A DNA stretch of 64,000 nt from Nocardioides furvisabuli (GTDB lineage: Bacteria; Actinomycetota; Actinomycetes; Propionibacteriales; Nocardioidaceae), in assembly GCF_021083185.1 (NCBI RefSeq), contig NZ_JAIGQB010000003.1:372001-436000 (forward strand). Direction: 5' to 3'. The translations under genes were made by a program, and so were the position numbers. The notes beneath the pieces are model-generated. The model saw only the letters and a list, made by a program, of their open reading frames with translations. It searched no databases and was not told the DNA's origin. Numbering within the stretch: the first letter of the stretch is position 1; each line of letters begins with the position of its first letter. Below, piece after piece: positions 60,007 through 64,000 of the stretch.

Positions 60007-61958
60007 TCCAACGTCTCCTCGTCGCCAACCGGGGCGAGATCGCCCGCCGGGTCTTCGCCACCTGCCGACGCCTCGGCATCGAGACCGTCGCCGTCCACTC
60101 CGACGCGGACGCCTCGCTGCCCCACGTCGCGGAGGCCGACCACGCCGTACGCCTCCCGGGAAGCTCGCCCGCCGACACCTACCTGCGCGTCGACCTGGTC
60201 GTGGAGGCCGCGCAGCGCTCGGGCGCCGATGCGGTCCACCCCGGCTACGGCTTCCTGTCCGAGAACGCCGACCTGGCCCGTGCGGTCCTCGACGCCGGTC
60301 TCACCTGGGTCGGCCCGCCGCCGGAGGCGATCGAGGCGATGGGCGACAAGGTCCGCGCCAAGGAGATCGCCGAGAAGGCCGGCGTCCCCGTGCTCTCCGC
60401 GCCCTCCGACCCGACCGAGGTCGACCTGCCGCTGCTGGTGAAGGCCTCGGCCGGCGGCGGCGGCCGCGGCATGCGCGTCGTACGCACCCTCGACCGGCTC
60501 GAGTCGGAGATCGGGGCCGCGCGTGCCGAGGCCGAGTCAGCCTTCGGCGACGGCACCGTCTTCGTGGAGCCGTACGTCGAGGCCGGGCGCCACGTCGAGG
60601 TGCAGGTCCTCGCGACCGCGGACCGCGCCCTCGCCCTCGGCACCCGTGACTGCTCGGTCCAGCGGCGCCACCAGAAGGTGGTCGAGGAGGCCCCGGCGCC
60701 GGGGCTTCCCGCTGCCACCGAGGCAGCCATGTGCGAGGCGGCCGAGCGGCTCGCCTGCGACATCGGCTACCGCGGCGCCGGGACGGTCGAGTTCCTCTAC
60801 GACCCCGCCGCCGACCGCTGGTTCTTCCTCGAGATGAACACCCGCCTCCAGGTCGAGCACCCGGTCACCGAGCTCGTGCAGGACGTCGACCTCGTCGAGC
60901 TCCAGCTGTCCGTCGCCGAGGGGCACATCCCTGACGTCGAGCGGAGGTCGGCCAACGGGCACGCGATCGAGGTGCGCCTCTACGCCGAGGATGCGACGTA
61001 CACGCCGCAGAGCGGAGCGCTGGTCACCTTCGACCTGCCCTCGGACGTCGAGTTCGGCCCGCTGGCCGGATCGGGCGTCCGGGTCGACAGCGGCTTCGCG
61101 TCCGGAGACGAGGTCTCCACCTTCTACGACGCGATGCTGGCCAAGGTGATGGCGTGGGCGCCGACGCGCGAGCAGGCGGTCCGGATGCTCGTGGCAGCCC
61201 TGCGTCGTGCTCGCATCCACGGGGTCGTGACCAACCGCGACCACCTCGTCGAGATCCTCAGCGACCTGGTCTTCGTGGCCGGGGACATGACGACCACCTG
61301 GCTGGAGTCGCGTCCGATTTCCGCTGAGTCTCCTGGGGACTCAACCCGCAGGGACCGCGCGAAGCTCGTGGCAGGAGCCCTGATGCTGGCGGCGACCGAC
61401 GCGGAGCGGCGTACGGTCCAGCGGGGTGTCCCGGCTGCCTGGCGCAACGTCGTCAGCCAGCCGCAGCGCACGACCTTCGAGGGCCACGACCCGGTCGAGT
61501 GGTGGGGGACCCGCGACGGCTTCGCGGTCGAGGGCGTGACGGTCCTCGAGGTCTCACCGACCCGGGCCAGGCTCGAGGTCGACGGCGTCGCAGGACGGTG
61601 GGACGGACTCGTCGACGTCGACCAGCGCACCGGCGCGCGTGAGGTCTGGGTCGACGGGGCCGCGGGGTCCGTCCGGCTGCGCGAGGTCCCCCGCTTCACG
61701 GACCCGGCCGATGCGGTGGCGACCGGCTCCCTGCTCGCGCCGATGCCGGGCACGGTCGTCAAGGTCGTCGCCGAGGTCGGCGCGACCGTCTCCGCGGGCG
61801 AGGCCGTGCTCGTCCTGGAGGCCATGAAGATGCAGCACACGGTGACCGCTCCGCACGACGGCACGGTCACCGAGATCAACGTCGAGCCCGGTGCGCAGGT
61901 CGCGTCCGGGGAGGTCCTGGCAGTCGTGGACACCGAACACACCGAGGAGCACGCATGA
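60003..61958 (+). CDS. Acyl-CoA carboxylase alpha subunit (biotin carboxylase + biotin carrier)
   Basis: A 651-aa biotin-dependent subunit. Residues 1-445: biotin carboxylase (VANRGEIARRVFATCRRLGI, HPGYGFLSENADLA, KASAGGGGRGMRVV, FLEMNTRLQVEHPVTE). The C-terminal biotinyl domain has EAMKMQH with Lys609 as attachment. The linker contains a short palindromic insertion (61324-61343). ATG overlaps the beta gene stop (ATGA). The two subunits form an acyl-CoA carboxylase such as geranyl- or methylcrotonyl-CoA carboxylase. Confidence 0.9.
   Translation: MIQRLLVANRGEIARRVFATCRRLGIETVAVHSDADASLPHVAEADHAVRLPGSSPADTYLRVDLVVEAAQRSGADAVHPGYGFLSENADLARAVLDAGLTWVGPPPEAIEAMGDKVRAKEIAEKAGVPVLSAPSDPTEVDLPLLVKASAGGGGRGMRVVRTLDRLESEIGAARAEAESAFGDGTVFVEPYVEAGRHVEVQVLATADRALALGTRDCSVQRRHQKVVEEAPAPGLPAATEAAMCEAAERLACDIGYRGAGTVEFLYDPAADRWFFLEMNTRLQVEHPVTELVQDVDLVELQLSVAEGHIPDVERRSANGHAIEVRLYAEDATYTPQSGALVTFDLPSDVEFGPLAGSGVRVDSGFASGDEVSTFYDAMLAKVMAWAPTREQAVRMLVAALRRARIHGVVTNRDHLVEILSDLVFVAGDMTTTWLESRPISAESPGDSTRRDRAKLVAGALMLAATDAERRTVQRGVPAAWRNVVSQPQRTTFEGHDPVEWWGTRDGFAVEGVTVLEVSPTRARLEVDGVAGRWDGLVDVDQRTGAREVWVDGAAGSVRLREVPRFTDPADAVATGSLLAPMPGTVVKVVAEVGATVSAGEAVLVLEAMKMQHTVTAPHDGTVTEINVEPGAQVASGEVLAVVDTEHTEEHA
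61324..61343. repeat. Short palindrome inside the carboxylase alpha linker
   Basis: CTGAGTCTCCTGGGGACTCA, 17 of 20 positions as in the rhlE terminator core (CTGAGTCTCTCGGAGACTCA). It encodes ISAESPGDS in the linker at about residues 439-447. It may be a second family of small palindromes. Confidence 0.4.
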
Positions 61959-63115
61959 CCACCTTCACCGAGACCGAGGAGCGCCAGGAGCTGCGGCGCC
62001 AGGTCGCCAGGCTCGCCAAGGGCTACGGCCGCGACTGGTTCGTCGAGCGCGCCCGCTCCGGCGAGAAGACCACCGAGCTGTGGATGGAGATCGCCAAGGC
62101 GGGCTACCTCGGGGTCAACATCCCCGAGGAGTACGGCGGTGGGGGCGGCGGCATCGGCGACGTGGCCGCGGTCTGCGAGGAGCTCGCGGCGCAGGGCTGC
62201 CCGCTGCTGATGATGGTCGTCAGCCCGGCGATCTGCGGGACCGTCATCGCGCGCTACGGGACGCCAGAGCAGAAGCAGCGCTGGCTCCCCGGCATCTGCG
62301 ACGGCACCGCCACCATGGCCTTCGCCATCACCGAGCCCGACGCCGGCACCAACTCCCACAACATCACCACCACCGCACGTCGCGACGGTGACGAGTGGGT
62401 GCTCAAGGGCCAGAAGATCTACATCTCCGGCGTCGACGAGGCCGAGAACGTCCTCGTCGTCGCCCGCGCCGAGGACGAGCGGACCGGCAAGCTCAAGCCG
62501 TGCCTGTTCGTGGTGCCTACCGACGCCGACGGCTTCGAGTTCACCGCGATCCCGATGGAGATCGTCAGCCCGGAGAAGCAGTTCCAGGTCTTCATCGACG
62601 ACGTCCGCCTCCGCTCCGACGCGCTCGTCGGCGACGAGGACGGCGGGCTGGTGCAGCTCTTCGCGGGCCTCAACCCCGAGCGGATCATGGCGGCCTCCTT
62701 CTCGACCGGGCTGGCGCGCCACGCCCTCGAGAAGGCGTCGGCGTACGCCAAGGAGCGCACGGTCTTCAAGACGCCGATCGGCTCGCACCAGGCGATCGCG
62801 CACCCGCTCGCGACGGCCCACATCGAGAACGAGCTGGCCCGGCTGATGACCCAGAAGGCGTCCGCAATGGTGGACGCCGGTGACGACATGGCGGCCGGCG
62901 AGGCAGCCAACATGGCGAAGTACGCCGCGGCCGAGGCGGCCGTGCATGCGGTCGACGCAGCGGTCCAGACCCATGGCGGCAACGGCATCACGCAGGAGTA
63001 CGGCATGGCCGGCCTGCTCGTCGCCGCGCGCGCCGGCCGGATCGCGCCGGTGAGCCGGGAGATGATCCTGAACTTCGTCGCGATGCACTCGCTGGGGCTG
63101 CCGAAGTCCTACTGA
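61955..63115 (+). CDS. Acyl-CoA dehydrogenase
   Basis: A 386-aa acyl-CoA dehydrogenase closing the operon (ATGA overlap with the alpha subunit). N-terminal domain: GYLGVNIPEEYGG; FAITEPDAGTNSHNITT and WVLKGQKIYISGVDEAENVLVVAR are FAD-binding segments; NPERIMAASFSTGLARHALEKASAYAKER is the C-terminal helix domain. IAPVSREMILNFVA near the end carries the catalytic-type Glu. Several such enzymes act on branched acyl-CoA in citronellol or leucine degradation; which one cannot be told. Confidence 0.88.
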   Translation: MTTFTETEERQELRRQVARLAKGYGRDWFVERARSGEKTTELWMEIAKAGYLGVNIPEEYGGGGGGIGDVAAVCEELAAQGCPLLMMVVSPAICGTVIARYGTPEQKQRWLPGICDGTATMAFAITEPDAGTNSHNITTTARRDGDEWVLKGQKIYISGVDEAENVLVVARAEDERTGKLKPCLFVVPTDADGFEFTAIPMEIVSPEKQFQVFIDDVRLRSDALVGDEDGGLVQLFAGLNPERIMAASFSTGLARHALEKASAYAKERTVFKTPIGSHQAIAHPLATAHIENELARLMTQKASAMVDAGDDMAAGEAANMAKYAAAEAAVHAVDAAVQTHGGNGITQEYGMAGLLVAARAGRIAPVSREMILNFVAMHSLGLPKSY

Positions 63116-63131
63116 GCCACCCCCGGAGATG

Positions 63132-63212
63132 CACTGTGCAGGCAGTCGGGGAGACAGAGCCGCAGGCTGAGCGTGGAGGCGCGCCCGCGACCAGCGAACT
63201 GCCTGCACGGTG
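63132..63212. repeat. Long inverted repeat after the operon
   Basis: CACTGTGCAGGCAGT (63132-63146) and ACTGCCTGCACGGTG (63198-63212) are complementary over 15 bp with one G:T-type mismatch, spanning 81 bp. It lies between the ACAD stop (63115) and the next GTG (63239), so it may end the operon's transcript. No T-run. Confidence 0.4.
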
Positions 63213-63238
63213 TCGGTGCGCGATGGCAGGATCGCGCC

Positions 63239-63622
63239 GTGGCCCTCGCCGACCGACCCGTGGTGCCCGAGGAGTGGGTGCTGCGCATCGACGCCGTGCT
63301 CGGCGTGCTGCCGCGGTGCGCGCAGGAGGCGGCGTGGACCGGCACGCGCTGGCGGGTCGGGGGCGCGACGGTGGCCCACGTGTTCGGTGGTGAGGACCAG
63401 GTCTTCCGGATCACCTTCCGCGGCGAGCCGGACGAGGTCGCGGCGTTCGAGCACATGGGGCACCCCTACTTCCGCTCCGGCTGGGGCGGCAACGTGATCG
63501 GAGTCGTCCTCGACGAGGGGGCCGGCATCGACTGGGAGGAGCTCGCCGAGCTGCTCACCGACTCCTACTGCCTCCAGGCGCCCGCACGTCTCGCCGAGCA
63601 GGTCACGCGCCCCGGAGGCTGA
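63239..63622 (+). CDS. MmcQ/YjbR-like DNA-binding-fold protein
   Basis: A 127-aa protein resembling the YjbR/MmcQ family, with a CyaY-like fold. VAHVFGGEDQVFRITFRGEPDEV and HMGHPYFRSGWGGNVIGVVLDEGAGIDWEELAELLTDSYCL fit the family pattern of 'F...W......L.......' near the C-terminus. GTG 63239 has AGGAT 9 nt upstream and follows the inverted repeat. Function unknown despite the DNA-binding label. It is followed by a membrane protein gene 38 bp downstream. Confidence 0.65.
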   Translation: MALADRPVVPEEWVLRIDAVLGVLPRCAQEAAWTGTRWRVGGATVAHVFGGEDQVFRITFRGEPDEVAAFEHMGHPYFRSGWGGNVIGVVLDEGAGIDWEELAELLTDSYCLQAPARLAEQVTRPGG

Positions 63623-63660
63623 CGTCGGGCTCGTCGCGAGGTCCCCGGCAGGATGGGCGC

Positions 63661-64000
63661 ATGACCGCGACGCGCCAGGGCCGCCTCGTCGGGCTCGACG
63701 TCGCCCGGTGCCTGGCGCTCCTCGGCATGGTCGCCACCCACGTCCTCGACGCGCGCACCCCCGACGGCGAGCTCGCGACCGCGCAATGGCTCGCCGGCGG
63801 CCGTGCCTCGGCGCTCTTCGCCGTGCTCGCCGGGGTGAGCCTCGCGCTGATGACGCGCAAGCCGCTGCGGGGGCGCCCGCAAGTCCTGCGCGCCCTCGGC
63901 ATCCTCGGCCGGGCGGTGCTCGTCGCGCTGCTGGGCCTGGCGCTGGGGGGCCTCGACAGCGGCATCGCAGTGATCCTCACCTACTACGGCGTGCTGTTCG
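63661..64000 (+). CDS. Multi-pass membrane protein, DUF1624/DUF418-type (truncated by window end)
   Basis: Frame open from ATG 63661 to the window edge (113 codons seen). GRLVGLDVARCLALLGMVATHV at the N-terminus is the signature of heparan-alpha-glucosaminide acetyltransferase-like and DUF418 membrane acyltransferases, followed by further hydrophobic helices (ALFAVLAGVSLALM, VLVALLGLALGGL). It probably modifies an extracellular or envelope glycan by acylation, but the rest is not visible. Confidence 0.7.
   Translation, partial: MTATRQGRLVGLDVARCLALLGMVATHVLDARTPDGELATAQWLAGGRASALFAVLAGVSLALMTRKPLRGRPQVLRALGILGRAVLVALLGLALGGLDSGIAVILTYYGVLF

Overview
The window is GC-rich, densely coded actinobacterial chromosome. 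Gene content, GTG starts and many 4-bp ATGA/GTGA overlaps fit a Nocardioides-like member of the Propionibacteriales (inference from content, not a database match). I see no rRNA, tRNA, CRISPR array, transposase or phage gene, and no gap above 300 bp lacks a gene; the longest are about 250 bp (50162-50413) and 210 bp (33988-34198).

Layout. 1-9.7 kb: end of a glycosyltransferase, UDP-glucose dehydrogenase, small stress or unknown proteins, a FabH-type ketosynthase, HrpB helicase and an Arr rifampin ADP-ribosyltransferase. 9.7-16.1 kb: dimethylargininase, short-chain fatty-acid permease, a probable Mn2+ riboswitch ahead of a small membrane protein and TerC, a heliorhodopsin, and an acyl-CoA ligase. 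16.3-26.5 kb: PadR plus dienoyl-CoA reductase, Lrp divergent from a PLP lyase, a CoA transferase, an amidotransferase, an MFS pump, a flavin monooxygenase and a LacI regulator. 26.6-34 kb: an arsenic island of two modules with related operators (arsC/arsR/acr3/arsC2, and an MFS/FAD-oxidoreductase pair divergent from an ArsR-GNAT fusion), bordered by a frameshifted FAD oxidoreductase. 34-46.5 kb: RhlE helicase, LLM flavoprotein, CPBP protease, antiporter, MerR-controlled fadA/fadB, and an ABC transporter.

46.6-53.6 kb is the most unusual region. On the minus strand lie two small paralogous peptides sharing an LPxRETLS motif, a fusion of a PqqD-like domain, an M50 membrane protease and a MinD-type ATPase, and a secreted protein with three 34-residue CxxC repeats whose pattern resembles the peptides. 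Divergent from them are a membrane-anchored SARP regulator and a secreted surface-type protein. The divergent promoter carries three GTGAC heptamers spaced exactly 11 bp apart, the classical SARP-box geometry. I propose a peptide maturation/export or cell-surface system of unknown function.

53.6-63.1 kb is an eight-gene, mostly translationally coupled operon (TetR, TIGR03084 protein, AtuA-like protein, two acyl-CoA dehydrogenases, SRPBCC protein, acyl-CoA carboxylase beta and alpha) for branched or terpenoid acyl-CoA catabolism. Its carboxylase beta gene carries, in frame, a 92-bp palindromic repeat whose other copy is intergenic at 25.4 kb. The window ends with a YjbR-like protein and the start of a multi-pass membrane protein.
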